A stretch of 38,347 bases of DNA, taken from the IMG/VR virus record IMGVR_UViG_3300009447_001138, positions 1 through 38,347 of that record. One strand, given 5' to 3'. Position numbers and translations under genes: made by a program. This DNA is from a virus. Positions 6,879 through 15,508 of this stretch are shown here, piece after piece. Positions within the stretch are counted from its first letter, which is position 1; each line of letters starts with the position of its first letter. The notes beneath the pieces were generated by a model. It saw only the letters and a list, made by a program, of their open reading frames with translations, did not search any database and had not been told where the DNA came from.

Positions 6879-8545
6879 AAAAATATTATTGGAACAACGA
6901 AACTTCGAAGCAGATCTTAAACAGGGGATATCTTGATGGCGAAAGTTTGATCGATAGAGTATTGAGCGTAGGCGAGGCTTTTCAGAAAGATTTTGTATCT
7001 CGCGCTCCTGCTGAACATAAGTGTAGTTTTTCTAACTTATGCGAGAAGTTTGAGCATTATATGTCTCTCGGCTTTTTTTCTTTATCTAGCCCTGTTTGGG
7101 CTAACTACGGTAGAGATAGAGGTTTGCCAGTTTCATGTAATGGCGTTTATGTTCCAGATACAATGGAGGGCATTCTAACAAAACAGTCTGAGGTTGGTAT
7201 GCAAACCAAGCATGGAGCTGGAACTTCTGGTTATTTCGGTGAATTAAGAGGCAGGGGCAAGTCCATCAGCACAGGAGGAAGTTCCTCTGGATCTGTTCAC
7301 TTCATAGAGTTATTTGATAAAGTTACTTCTGTGGTGTCTCAGAGCAGTGTTCGCAGAGGTTCTTTTGCTGCCTATCTTCCAGTCGACCATCCAGACATTG
7401 TAGAATTTCTTCGCATCAGGTCTGACGGTCACCCAATTCAAGACCTATCATTTGCCGTTACTATTACAGACGAATGGATGGAGGGAATGAAAGCTGGAGA
7501 CATTGAAAAGAGAAAGATCTGGGCGAAGATTGTGCAGAAGAAGTTTGAATCTGGCTATCCATATTTGTTTTTTCAAGATACCGCAAATAAAAATGCGCCT
7601 CAAGTTTATAAAGATAAAAACATGAAGATCTATGCTTCAAATCTCTGTAACGAAATTGCTTTACCTTCTTCACCAGAAGAGTCATTTGTCTGTTGTTTAT
7701 CTTCTCTCAATCTAGAGAGGTGGGATGAGATTGTCGAGACTGATGCTATTGAAACAATGGTTTACTTTCTTGATTCCGTAATGGAAGAATACATCAATAA
7801 GACTGAGGACATTCCTTATATGGAGCCTGATCACGACTTTGCAAAGCGTCACAGAGCTTTGGGGATGGGTGTTCTTGGCTGGCATTCTTATTTACAAGAC
7901 AACATGATTTCTTTTGAAAGCATGGAAGCTAAGATGAAAAATGCAGAAATTTTCAGAACCATCAGAGAAAGAGCAGATAAAGCCACTGAAGAATTAGCTA
8001 AAGTATTTGGAGAACCAGAAGTACTGAAGGGTTATGGGCGTAGAAACACTACCACAATGGCAGTCGCTCCCACTACAACGAGTTCTCTTATTCTTGGCCA
8101 GGTATCTCAAGGAATTGAGCCTACTGTAAATTATTATACAAAGAACTCAGCAAAAGGAAAATTTACAATTAGAAGCCCACATCTAGAAAGACTCCTTGAA
8201 TCCAAAGGGGAAAACACGGAAGCTGTATGGAAATCTATCTTGGTTAAGGATGGTTCGGTTCAACACTTGAGCTTTTTAGACGAACACGAAAAAGATGTAT
8301 TTAAAACATTTTCAGAAGTGTCCCAGAAAGAAATTGTAATACAAGCGTCTCAGCGCCAAAAGTATATTGATCAAGGGCAATCTCTCAATCTAATGGTTCA
8401 CCCTAAAGCATCCCCAAAGGAAGTCAGTGATCTTATGATTTTGGGTTGGGAAATGGGCCTTAAGGGTTTCTACTACCAAAGGAGCACAAACCCAAGTCAA
8501 GCTTTAGCTCAATCTATCATGGAATGTACATCTTGCGAAGGTTAA
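6875..8545 (+). CDS. nrdA: ribonucleoside-diphosphate reductase class I, alpha subunit (short form)
   Basis: 556 residues, well below the roughly 750 of E. coli NrdA; the N-terminal ATP-cone is missing, so dATP overall-activity control is probably lost. Catalytic elements are intact: Cys88 (PVSCNG) and Cys273/274 (FVCCLSS) for the redox pair, N256-L-C258-N-E260 as the thiyl-radical Cys with its Asn/Glu partners, the tandem Tyr533-Tyr534 (GFYYQRS) for radical transfer, and a C-terminal C551-T-S-C554 for re-reduction by a thioredoxin-like donor. Phage-type short alpha subunits lacking the cone are known from aquatic phages. It is coupled to nrdB by a 4-base overlap. No thioredoxin or glutaredoxin gene is seen in the window, so a host donor is likely. 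Confidence 0.93.
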   Translation: MKKYYWNNETSKQILNRGYLDGESLIDRVLSVGEAFQKDFVSRAPAEHKCSFSNLCEKFEHYMSLGFFSLSSPVWANYGRDRGLPVSCNGVYVPDTMEGILTKQSEVGMQTKHGAGTSGYFGELRGRGKSISTGGSSSGSVHFIELFDKVTSVVSQSSVRRGSFAAYLPVDHPDIVEFLRIRSDGHPIQDLSFAVTITDEWMEGMKAGDIEKRKIWAKIVQKKFESGYPYLFFQDTANKNAPQVYKDKNMKIYASNLCNEIALPSSPEESFVCCLSSLNLERWDEIVETDAIETMVYFLDSVMEEYINKTEDIPYMEPDHDFAKRHRALGMGVLGWHSYLQDNMISFESMEAKMKNAEIFRTIRERADKATEELAKVFGEPEVLKGYGRRNTTTMAVAPTTTSSLILGQVSQGIEPTVNYYTKNSAKGKFTIRSPHLERLLESKGENTEAVWKSILVKDGSVQHLSFLDEHEKDVFKTFSEVSQKEIVIQASQRQKYIDQGQSLNLMVHPKASPKEVSDLMILGWEMGLKGFYYQRSTNPSQALAQSIMECTSCEG

Positions 8546-8586
8546 TGTTTCATTATTTTAAAATTTTAGTGTAATCAATTAACATA

Positions 8587-9462
8587 ATGGAATACGATTT
8601 TTCTAAGCAAATAAAAGAATTAAACAAAGATTACAAGGTTAATTACCTTAGTTCATTCGATGTTTCTGAAATAATCTCTTCCGTTATATCTGAAAAAACT
8701 CAAAAACATAACGACCGTTATGAAAATAAAGTATCTGAAGATCAGTTAAAAAGAGTTTATTTAAGAGGTTCTCATTCTTATAATTCTACTCATAGGGTTG
8801 GCAAAACCAAAAGCCAATGGGCTATGGCCAGGGTAAATATGTTTTTAAAGTGCAACAGAGGAGAAAATGTTGACGAACAATATATTGAATCTGAAAAAGA
8901 CATTATATCTAATCGTTACCGAGAAGAAGGAGAAAATATCTGCTCGTTCTTTTCTTTCTCCGATTTAGATTTAAACTTAGCAAACCTAGATTTGGTTAAG
9001 GCTGGTTTGGAAAAATGGGATCAAGATGCTGAATGCGAAGAGCTCTTCTATTCAGAAGCTGAAAAAAAGACACTTAATAAGCCGTTTCGGCTAAAAGGTG
9101 AAAGCAAAAAATTTGGAGTTTACGTAAAAAGCCCAAAAACGGGCAACGTTATCGTAGTTAAGTTTGGTGACCCAAATATGGAAATCAAAAGAGATGACCC
9201 TGATCGTCGCCGTAGCTTCAGAGCTAGACATAAGTGTGATACAGCTAAAGACAAAACAACTCCTCGTTACTGGTCTTGCAAGATGTGGAGTAAGAAGCCT
9301 GTAAATAAATCTGTTTCTTCAGAAGCTCTTGAGTGGGACGAAGAGGAAGTTTTGAGTGAGTGGGGTTGGGATGAGTCTTCCGTTGTCAATCGTGACGAAA
9401 TACTTGAAATCAATTCAGATCTAAAATATGTAGATTATATAGTTGAAGACGAAAGCATTTGA
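8587..9462 (+). CDS. two-module phage protein of unknown function
   Basis: 291 residues. The N-terminal half contains DQLKRVYLRGSHSY followed by QWAMARVNMFL, a pattern I associate with the DUF5824-like module of many phage proteins (LKKVYxRGxxA...QWAMARVxxF). The C-terminal half contains KFGVYVKSPKTGNVIVVKFG, then DPNMEIKRDDPDRRRSF, RARHKCD and PRYWSCKMWSK, a second recurrent phage/giant-virus module with conserved Arg, His and Cys residues of unknown function. The tail is acidic. I cannot assign an activity; roles in structure/assembly or nucleic-acid metabolism are both possible. It stands alone 41 bases after nrdA. A weak TGTAAT hexamer at 8570-8575 precedes it, but I see no convincing -35. 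Confidence 0.65.
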   Translation: MEYDFSKQIKELNKDYKVNYLSSFDVSEIISSVISEKTQKHNDRYENKVSEDQLKRVYLRGSHSYNSTHRVGKTKSQWAMARVNMFLKCNRGENVDEQYIESEKDIISNRYREEGENICSFFSFSDLDLNLANLDLVKAGLEKWDQDAECEELFYSEAEKKTLNKPFRLKGESKKFGVYVKSPKTGNVIVVKFGDPNMEIKRDDPDRRRSFRARHKCDTAKDKTTPRYWSCKMWSKKPVNKSVSSEALEWDEEEVLSEWGWDESSVVNRDEILEINSDLKYVDYIVEDESI

Positions 9463-9470
9463 GGTATAAT
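9443..9470 (+). promoter_or_regulatory. leaderless-type promoter for the glycan operon, inside a palindrome
   Basis: TTGAAG (9443-9448), 16-base spacer, TATAAT (9465-9470), 5 bases to the ATG at 9476. The -10 is the centre of GAGGTATAATACCTC (9461-9475), an inverted repeat with 7-bp arms around one base that ends directly against the start codon. A repressor bound there would cover the -10 and the start site. Confidence 0.7.
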
Positions 9471-9475
9471 ACCTC

Positions 9476-10222
9476 ATGTCGAGTGTAATACTTAGTTCAT
9501 ATTTCACAAAAAAAATACATCCAAACAGTGTCGATGATAAGCATGTTGTCGGCAGGATGGAAAACAACCATATACAAAAGGATTATTTTCCATATATTGA
9601 AAAATGGTATAATTCTATTTTAGATGAAAATCTAAATGCTGTTCTTTTTTATGATGGATTATCTGATGATTTTGTATCAAAATACGAGACAGATAAAATA
9701 AAATTTCAGAAGGTAGGATACTTTGAGTATTCAAATAACGACTATAGGTTTTTTTGTTTCAGAGACTATCTCGAAAAAAACAAATTTGACACAGTATTTC
9801 ACACTGACGCTTCTGATGTTGTTGTGGTGAAAAACCCAGAACCACTTGTTAAAGGTCTTAAAAAATATTCTTACTTTACATGTAAAGATAGTATACCTCT
9901 TAGTGAGTTTCCATATTTGAAAGTGCATCAAGAATTTAATTGGGAAGACAATATAAAATTCATACTAAACAATAATTCTTGGGACCTTATAAACATGGGG
10001 GTCGTTGGAGGAAGCTGTGAAGATATGCTTTTGTTTTATGAAAGTTTTTGTGATGTCAGAATAAGAATGGGCAACCCAGAATTCAATGCGGATATGTGGA
10101 TATTGCAATATTTACTGAGATCTATCTTTTCTGAGAAAGAATTTTTATCTGGTTATCCAGTATGCAGTGAATTTAAAAAATATGAAAACAACAGGGAAGA
10201 TGTCTACTTTATACACAAGTGA
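9476..10222 (+). CDS. GT-A-type glycosyltransferase candidate
   Basis: 248 residues. DTVFHTDASDVVVVKNP provides an acidic pair (DASD) at the end of a hydrophobic strand, where GT-A enzymes carry their metal-binding DxD. It is followed by INMGVVGGS and FNADMWILQYLL, which match the order of elements in proteins of the GT8/nucleotide-sugar transferase superfamily (N-x-G-hhxG; D..hL). The last residues, VYFIHK, fit the HxxG-like metal-ligand histidine near the C-terminus. It is the first gene of the glycan operon and starts flush with a strong -10. Specific family, sugar and acceptor are unknown. Confidence 0.6.
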   Translation: MSSVILSSYFTKKIHPNSVDDKHVVGRMENNHIQKDYFPYIEKWYNSILDENLNAVLFYDGLSDDFVSKYETDKIKFQKVGYFEYSNNDYRFFCFRDYLEKNKFDTVFHTDASDVVVVKNPEPLVKGLKKYSYFTCKDSIPLSEFPYLKVHQEFNWEDNIKFILNNNSWDLINMGVVGGSCEDMLLFYESFCDVRIRMGNPEFNADMWILQYLLRSIFSEKEFLSGYPVCSEFKKYENNREDVYFIHK

Positions 10223-11225
10223 AGATGCAGTAGATTACTGCATAGAAAGCGAATTCAAAAATAACACGATAGAATTCAACAAAAGTTTTCTAGAAAAACA
10301 TGAGAAAGCCAACCCTCTTGAATTAGTTTTTGAAATTAATACCGAAGATCCATATACAAATGAAAACGGAGACGTTTCATCTATTAGGGTTATAGATGCT
10401 TTGGGAGACAAAGGCAATGAATGGAAACTTCAAAGTTTTTATGGCTTGATCCAATCAGTTATCGACACTTATAAAATCAAATTAAACTGCAGGTTTGTAG
10501 CTTGCTTGAATGACGGCCTACCAATCACAGATAAATATACAAAGTTCTCTACATTCGGTAGACATAAGTCAAGTAATCATATTGGAATGCCAGACCCATT
10601 AGTATGCGGGGTCTTGACCTTTGGTTACAAAATAAGAACTTACCTAAATGATGACATTCCTTTTTCAGAAAAAAAAGATGGCATAATATTTAGAGGGTCA
10701 GACACAAGCAAACAAAGGGAAAACCTTTTGAATCAAAGATTAACTTTTTGCATTAATAATAAAGATTGTAACTATATAGATTCTAAAATAACATTTTTTG
10801 CTCATTACTCTGATGATATGTTAAGAAGCCACAATATAAACAAAAATGAAATATATTCAGAACATACAACTTCAGAAGATCAACTAAAATATAAATATAT
10901 AGCTTATATAAACGGGAACACCGTTTCTGGAGACAGGATGATGTGGCAACTTGCTTCTAACTCTTTACTAATACAGGTAAAGCCAAAAGAAAATGAAGAT
11001 GATTATATTTGGTACCATTCTTTTTTGAATAGTCTTGGAATTTTACCTACATTTCCAGAAGAGTCTTTTCTTGATGACTTTAAGGAGTTTGAGAAAAGAG
11101 AAGACATAGAGGCGTTAATAAAAAAACAGCAATATTTTGCTTCTATTATTCTTGACAGGGGATTCCAAATGCTTTATACTAAAGAAGCTTTAGTAAAATA
11201 CAACGAAATATATAATGCTAGTTAG
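10200..11225 (+). CDS. GT90/CAP10-like glycosyltransferase
   Basis: 341 residues from the ATG at 10200; in-frame ATGs at 10167 and 10182 would extend it but deepen the overlap with the previous gene (23 bases with the chosen start). The signature is GIIFRGSDTSKQRENLL (family W/F-RGS-x(2,3)-R) and, about 70 residues on, KYKYIAYINGNTVSGDRMMWQLASNSLLIQ, which is the characteristic K-Y-hhhxGxxxSxRhxxLhhhxSvhhh block of Pfam Glyco_transf_90 (CAP10, KDELC/POGLUT family). Members transfer xylose or glucose in eukaryotes and act in capsule or LPS assembly in bacteria. It overlaps the sulfotransferase by 11 bases, so the genes are co-expressed. Confidence 0.75.
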   Translation: MSTLYTSEDAVDYCIESEFKNNTIEFNKSFLEKHEKANPLELVFEINTEDPYTNENGDVSSIRVIDALGDKGNEWKLQSFYGLIQSVIDTYKIKLNCRFVACLNDGLPITDKYTKFSTFGRHKSSNHIGMPDPLVCGVLTFGYKIRTYLNDDIPFSEKKDGIIFRGSDTSKQRENLLNQRLTFCINNKDCNYIDSKITFFAHYSDDMLRSHNINKNEIYSEHTTSEDQLKYKYIAYINGNTVSGDRMMWQLASNSLLIQVKPKENEDDYIWYHSFLNSLGILPTFPEESFLDDFKEFEKREDIEALIKKQQYFASIILDRGFQMLYTKEALVKYNEIYNAS

Positions 11226-11811
11226 TCATAAGTTAAAATTCTTATATATACATATTCCTAAAAATTGGGGATCTTCTATATACAACTCCTTCAAGAAATT
11301 AGACCCAGATCTTATAGATACCCATATGCCAACTGAAGACGGGACTATAGATAAAACTCATATGCTGCCAATGCATCATCATAAGTTCGAGGTTATACAG
11401 TCAGCTATAGATAACGGTTATAAAGTTTTTTCTACAATCAGAAACCCAGAAGAAAGGTTTTATTCTTCTCTTGCTTATGCAGCTAGGCATTTAGGAAACC
11501 CAGAACACATATTCTTTTATTACTCTTACCTTAATTCAATAAGAAATAAATATTACATTCAAAGCTGCAGCTTTATACATGGATGTCCTCAAAACGAATT
11601 TATTTTTGATGAAGAAAAAAAAGTAACTGATAAAGATTTTTTATGTGATGATAATCTTTTTGATAATTTATCTGACTATTTGGATGTAAAAGTTGAATCT
11701 TCTCATCAAAATAAAGCTGTATCCAATAAAACATTGGGTATTAAATTTGAAGAGTTTAATGACATCTACGAAAAAGATATAGAAATTTATAACAAATTAC
11801 TTTCAAAATGA
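11215..11811 (+). CDS. carbohydrate sulfotransferase-like protein
   Basis: 198 residues with both PAPS-binding signatures of the sulfotransferase fold: near the N-terminus FLYIHIPKNWGSSIYNSF (5'-phosphosulfate loop, family IPKxGGTS; Lys16 kept, one Gly replaced by Trp), and STIRNPEERFYSSL (3'-phosphate motif RNPxxRxxS; Arg76, Arg81, Ser84). The spacing and length suit the Sulfotransfer_2-type carbohydrate sulfotransferases. It would move sulfate from PAPS to a sugar hydroxyl. No PAPS synthesis gene is visible here, so the donor must come from the host. Neighbours upstream and downstream are glycosyltransferases, so the acceptor is probably the glycan built by this operon. Confidence 0.75.
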   Translation: MLVSHKLKFLYIHIPKNWGSSIYNSFKKLDPDLIDTHMPTEDGTIDKTHMLPMHHHKFEVIQSAIDNGYKVFSTIRNPEERFYSSLAYAARHLGNPEHIFFYYSYLNSIRNKYYIQSCSFIHGCPQNEFIFDEEKKVTDKDFLCDDNLFDNLSDYLDVKVESSHQNKAVSNKTLGIKFEEFNDIYEKDIEIYNKLLSK

Positions 11812-12743
11812 AAATATGTTTTATAGCTCCAGGTGAAATAGAAATACCTCCAGATGGTTGGGGGGCTTTAGAGACTGTGCTTTGGAATCAATATGAATCA
11901 TTAAGAAAGCTTGGTCATGATGTTTATTTCATAAACGAAAAATCGACAAATCTCACGCATCAAAAAGTTCTTGAAATAAATCCAGATATAGTTCATTTAC
12001 ACTACGGTAAGCATTGGGAAATGATGCCTCACCTAAAGTGTAAAAAAATCGTTACCACTCATGATGGGAGTTTTATAAACAGCTTATCTTTTCATGAAAT
12101 GTTAATAAGACAGTTTTTTTATGACTGCAACTTTTTTTGCCTAACTACATTCGAACAAGATCTTCTTTTGAAAGTAGGAATATCTTCTAGTAAAATAAAT
12201 ATATTACCAAACGGAGTTTGTTTTTCTAAATTTAATAGGGTGGATAAAGAATATGTAGAGAATCCAGAATATAGCATTTGTTTAGGCAAGATAGATCCTA
12301 GAAAGAGGCAAGCTCAACTACAAAGCCAAACATCAATGGTTAAATATGTTGGCTCTTGTTTCGATAATGATTTTAATAAAGATGATCCAAATTATCTAGG
12401 AGCTTGGGAATCTAAGAAAGTAAAAGAAGATTTAACTCATTATGCTAATTTAATACTTCTTTCGTCTTCTGAGCTTCAACCTTTAGTGTGCTTAGAGGCA
12501 ATGTCTGCTGGACTTGGGCTTGTGGTCACAGAAGCATGTGTCCAAAATCTAGACACAACAAAAGATTTCATAACTGTTATTCCCGATGATAAGATAAATG
12601 ACATAATTTACATTAACGAGAAAATAGAAACAAACAAACACATTTCTTTAAACCAAAGAGATAGTATAGTTTCTTATGCAGAGTCTTTTGATTGGATGAA
12701 CATAGCGAGAAAATTTGAAAACCTAATTCACAAAATAAAATGA
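11808..12743 (+). CDS. GT4 glycosyltransferase
   Basis: 311 residues, GT-B fold. The N-lobe starts MKICFIAPGEIEIPPDGWGALE (family GGhExxhxxLAxxLxxxGHxV), followed by HDVYFINEK and DIVHLHYGKHWEM. The C-lobe has ILPNGVCFSKF (PNGVD element), YSICLGKIDPRKRQ (the GRlxxxKG element) and LILLSSSELQPLVCLEAMSAGLGLVVTEA, the E-x7-E donor-binding motif with Glu present in both places (SELQPLVCLEA). The inter-lobe segment is short, so the protein is slightly smaller than the usual 350-400. Four-base overlaps on both sides place it in the middle of the operon. Confidence 0.85.
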   Translation: MKICFIAPGEIEIPPDGWGALETVLWNQYESLRKLGHDVYFINEKSTNLTHQKVLEINPDIVHLHYGKHWEMMPHLKCKKIVTTHDGSFINSLSFHEMLIRQFFYDCNFFCLTTFEQDLLLKVGISSSKINILPNGVCFSKFNRVDKEYVENPEYSICLGKIDPRKRQAQLQSQTSMVKYVGSCFDNDFNKDDPNYLGAWESKKVKEDLTHYANLILLSSSELQPLVCLEAMSAGLGLVVTEACVQNLDTTKDFITVIPDDKINDIIYINEKIETNKHISLNQRDSIVSYAESFDWMNIARKFENLIHKIK

Positions 12744-13441
12744 AAAACGTAGCACTTTGTTATTCTGGTCAAATTAGAGACTTTAAAAAATGCTTCGAAT
12801 CACACGTAAGGCATATTATAGACGCAAACCCAGAATATAATTTTTATATATTTTTCCACTCTTGGTCTGATAAATCTTTAGAAGGGAAAAGCCACTTTGG
12901 AGAAAGAACAGACAGAGGTTTCTATAAAGCTGAAAACGTTTCTGACATTTTAGATGTTAATCCAGATTCTTTTCTTTTGGAGAAGCCTATATCTTTTAAA
13001 AGCGATTTAATTCCAGATCCAAAGTTCCCGCATCCTATTGAAAACACACTTTCTATGTTTTATTCAATTATGATGGCTAACAGCTTGAAGATTTTATTTT
13101 CTCAAGCAAGGAATGTTAATTTTGATTGGTCCGTAAGGCTAAGGACCGACTTGTTTTTTACAAAAGATTTTAAAATCTCTGATTACAACCCAGAGAACAT
13201 GTATATTAACGATCAATTTGTTCATACAGAATATGCAGTAAATGATCTTTTTAGCTTTTCAAACAGCAAAGACATGGATGTTTATAGCCAAACATTTGTC
13301 CGTATAGAATCTATGGTGGAAAATGGTTGTGCTGTTAATCCAGAATGTTTCCTTGGTTTCGGTTTACACTCTTCAGATTTGTTCAACATTAAAAAAACGC
13401 CACTACAAAACCACTACTACAAACTTTTTAGAGACTTATGA
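12740..13441 (+). CDS. putative glycosyltransferase-like protein (paralogue of 14804-15508)
   Basis: 233 residues beginning KNVALCYSGQIRDFKKCFESH and containing YIFFHSWSD, MFYSIMMANSLKILFSQ and WSVRLRTDLFFTKDF. The same layout (hhhhxGQxRxF...hhxHxW...QxxSIxxhxxLh...RxDxhh) is found in the product of 14804-15508, so the two genes are divergent paralogues. The R-x-D at the end of a predicted strand resembles a GT-A metal site. Such proteins are common in polysaccharide loci of bacteria and phages without a firm biochemical assignment. Overlaps of 4 bases on both sides put it in the glycan operon. Confidence 0.55.
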   Translation: MKNVALCYSGQIRDFKKCFESHVRHIIDANPEYNFYIFFHSWSDKSLEGKSHFGERTDRGFYKAENVSDILDVNPDSFLLEKPISFKSDLIPDPKFPHPIENTLSMFYSIMMANSLKILFSQARNVNFDWSVRLRTDLFFTKDFKISDYNPENMYINDQFVHTEYAVNDLFSFSNSKDMDVYSQTFVRIESMVENGCAVNPECFLGFGLHSSDLFNIKKTPLQNHYYKLFRDL

Positions 13442-14802
13442 TAAAATTAATAATATTTGATTTAGATGGCGTTTTAGTTGACGCTAAAGAAATTCATTAC
13501 GACGCCTTGAACGAGTCCTTGGCCGAAGTCGGATTAGAATTTGTAATATCTGAACAAGAACATTTGAGTATTTATGATGGTCTTAAAACAACATCTAAGT
13601 TAGATATTCTATCAGAGAAAAAAGGGTTACCAGAAAAACTACACAAACAAATTTGGAATAGCAAACAAAGAATAACATCTGAAAAGATACAAGAATTAGA
13701 ACATAATCAAAACTTAATCTTAATGTTTAAGAGTTTAAGAGCTAAAGGCTTTAAGATTGCTTGTTGTTCTAACTCTATAAGAAGGTCTGTTATACTAATG
13801 CTTTCTAAAGTAGGAATAATAGAGTATTTTGACCTTATAATCTCTAACGAAGATGTAAAAAATTCAAAACCCCATCCTCAAATGTATTGGGACGCTATGT
13901 CAATACTTGGAAAAGATCCAGAAGAAACATTGATAGTCGAAGATTCTCCACACGGATTACTAGCTGCTCAAAGATCTGGCGCTAAAGTAGTTAGAGTTAA
14001 AAACGCTAAAGATTTGACCTTAGAAAAAATAGAAAGAAACCTTTTGAAAACAAAAAATATAAATACAAACACAAAGTGGCAAGATAGGAAATTGAATGTT
14101 CTTATTCCCATGGCTGGTGCAGGTAGTCGTTTTGAAAAAGCTGGCTATACATTTCCAAAACCTTTGATTGAGGTAGATGGTAAAGCAATGATACAAGTTG
14201 TTGTAGATAACTTAAACTTCGAAAGCAAACATTCTTTTATAGTTCAAAAAAGTCACAGAGAAAAATACAACCTTGACTCAATGCTTGGTATGATTGCAGA
14301 AAAACCTAACATCGTAGAGGTTGAAGGAATCACAGAAGGTGCTGCTTGTACTACTCTGCTGGCTAAAGATATTATAAACAATGACAACCCTTTAATCATA
14401 GCAAACTCAGATCAATTTGCTGAGTGGGATACAAGTGAGTTTATGTATAAAATGCAAGAACAAGATCTTGATGCTGGTATACTTACCTTCAGGTCGACGC
14501 ATCCTAAGTGGTCTTTTGCTAAAATTGATGAAAACGGTTTTGTTACAGAGGTTGCAGAAAAAAACCCGATATCAGACATAGCCACAGTTGGCATCTATTA
14601 TTGGAAGAAAGGATCTGACTACGTTAAGTATGCCGAGCAAATGATTTCAAGAAACAGAAGATTTAATAATGAATTTTACGTATGCCCTGTTTTTAACGAA
14701 GCTATAGAAGATGGAAAGAAAATTAAAACTTTTGATATAAATAAAATGTGGGGTCTAGGTACTCCAGAAGATCTAGATATCTTTTTAAAAAATCATAAAT
14801 AA
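13438..14802 (+). CDS. HAD phosphatase-sugar nucleotidyltransferase fusion
   Basis: 454 residues with two enzyme domains. Residues 1-about 190 are a beta-phosphoglucomutase-type HAD hydrolase with all four motifs: D8-L-D10-G-V-L-V-D, Ser111 (CCSNS), Lys144 (NSKPHP) and E168-D169 (EDSPHG). Residues about 219-454 are a nucleotidyltransferase: LIPMAGAGSRFEKAGYTFPKPL carries the GxGxR...K nucleotide/phosphate loop (Arg231, Lys241), IIANSDQF the metal aspartate, and MWGLGTPEDLDIFL the typical C-terminus. A plausible pairing is removal or transfer of one phosphate followed by activation of the sugar-1-phosphate to an NDP-sugar, but the order and substrate are inferred. It lies between two members of a putative transferase family. 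Confidence 0.85.
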   Translation: MIKLIIFDLDGVLVDAKEIHYDALNESLAEVGLEFVISEQEHLSIYDGLKTTSKLDILSEKKGLPEKLHKQIWNSKQRITSEKIQELEHNQNLILMFKSLRAKGFKIACCSNSIRRSVILMLSKVGIIEYFDLIISNEDVKNSKPHPQMYWDAMSILGKDPEETLIVEDSPHGLLAAQRSGAKVVRVKNAKDLTLEKIERNLLKTKNINTNTKWQDRKLNVLIPMAGAGSRFEKAGYTFPKPLIEVDGKAMIQVVVDNLNFESKHSFIVQKSHREKYNLDSMLGMIAEKPNIVEVEGITEGAACTTLLAKDIINNDNPLIIANSDQFAEWDTSEFMYKMQEQDLDAGILTFRSTHPKWSFAKIDENGFVTEVAEKNPISDIATVGIYYWKKGSDYVKYAEQMISRNRRFNNEFYVCPVFNEAIEDGKKIKTFDINKMWGLGTPEDLDIFLKNHK

Positions 14803-14803
14803 A

Positions 14804-15508
14804 GTGAAAGCTGCTTTATTATTATTTGGCCAACCAAGGTTTCTTGATGACCCTATGGTTGTGGATTCTTTTAATTATCTAAAATCTATTTTTGATTTAG
14901 ATGTTTTTGGTCATACATGGTGGTCAGAACACGAAGATGAATATTCTTTTTCTGATTGGACTAATATGGAAAAATGTCCAGTTAACAAAAACGCTCTAAA
15001 TATAATAAATGAAATATATAAACCCATAGAAATATCTTACGATTCCTCTGTTCAATTTAAAACAGATAAAAATATAAACAGGTTTATTTTAGATAAATTT
15101 CCAGACGATAAATTTTGGGACAAAAAACATTCAAACAATATACAGTCTCAGCTTTTTTCAATACAAAAAGTTTCTAGACTTTTCGAAAAGTATAAAGAAG
15201 ATTATGATATTGTTATATTGGATAGGTATGACACCTATTTAAAACATGAGCAAGATATATCAAATATAAACAAAGATTACTTTTACCTTTCTGATATACA
15301 TCCTAGGTTTCCAGATATGGTTTTAATGTATGGTACTAAATATTTAGAATGGTCGTCTAATGTTTATGATGATTTTTTTGACAAGAATGTTTATGAAAAT
15401 ATTTGGAAACCAAGATGTGAAGCTTTCAAAGCTGCATCTTTCATGAAAAGATTTGATATTAATCAAGCTCGCTCTTTAAAAATAGACTCAATAGCAATAA
15501 GAAAATGA
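14804..15508 (+). CDS. putative glycosyltransferase-like protein (paralogue of 12740-13441)
   Basis: 234 residues from a GTG one base after the previous stop. It opens KAALLLFGQPRFLDD and contains DLDVFGHTWWSEH, QLFSIQKVSRLFEKY and YDIVILDRYDTYLKH, which line up in order with the corresponding elements of the 12740-13441 product (GQIR, FFHSW, SIMMANSLKILF, VRLRTDLFF). Overall identity is low, so duplication was old or the two were acquired separately. The final 4 bases overlap the pyruvyltransferase gene. A glycan-related role is inferred from context and the R-x-D strand; no reaction can be assigned. Confidence 0.55.
   Translation: MKAALLLFGQPRFLDDPMVVDSFNYLKSIFDLDVFGHTWWSEHEDEYSFSDWTNMEKCPVNKNALNIINEIYKPIEISYDSSVQFKTDKNINRFILDKFPDDKFWDKKHSNNIQSQLFSIQKVSRLFEKYKEDYDIVILDRYDTYLKHEQDISNINKDYFYLSDIHPRFPDMVLMYGTKYLEWSSNVYDDFFDKNVYENIWKPRCEAFKAASFMKRFDINQARSLKIDSIAIRK

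Noticed and set aside
8546-8586. Promoter for the two-module gene at 8587.
   Set aside because: TGTAAT at 8570-8575 is a passable -10, but neither a -35 nor the fixed distance to ATG is convincing.
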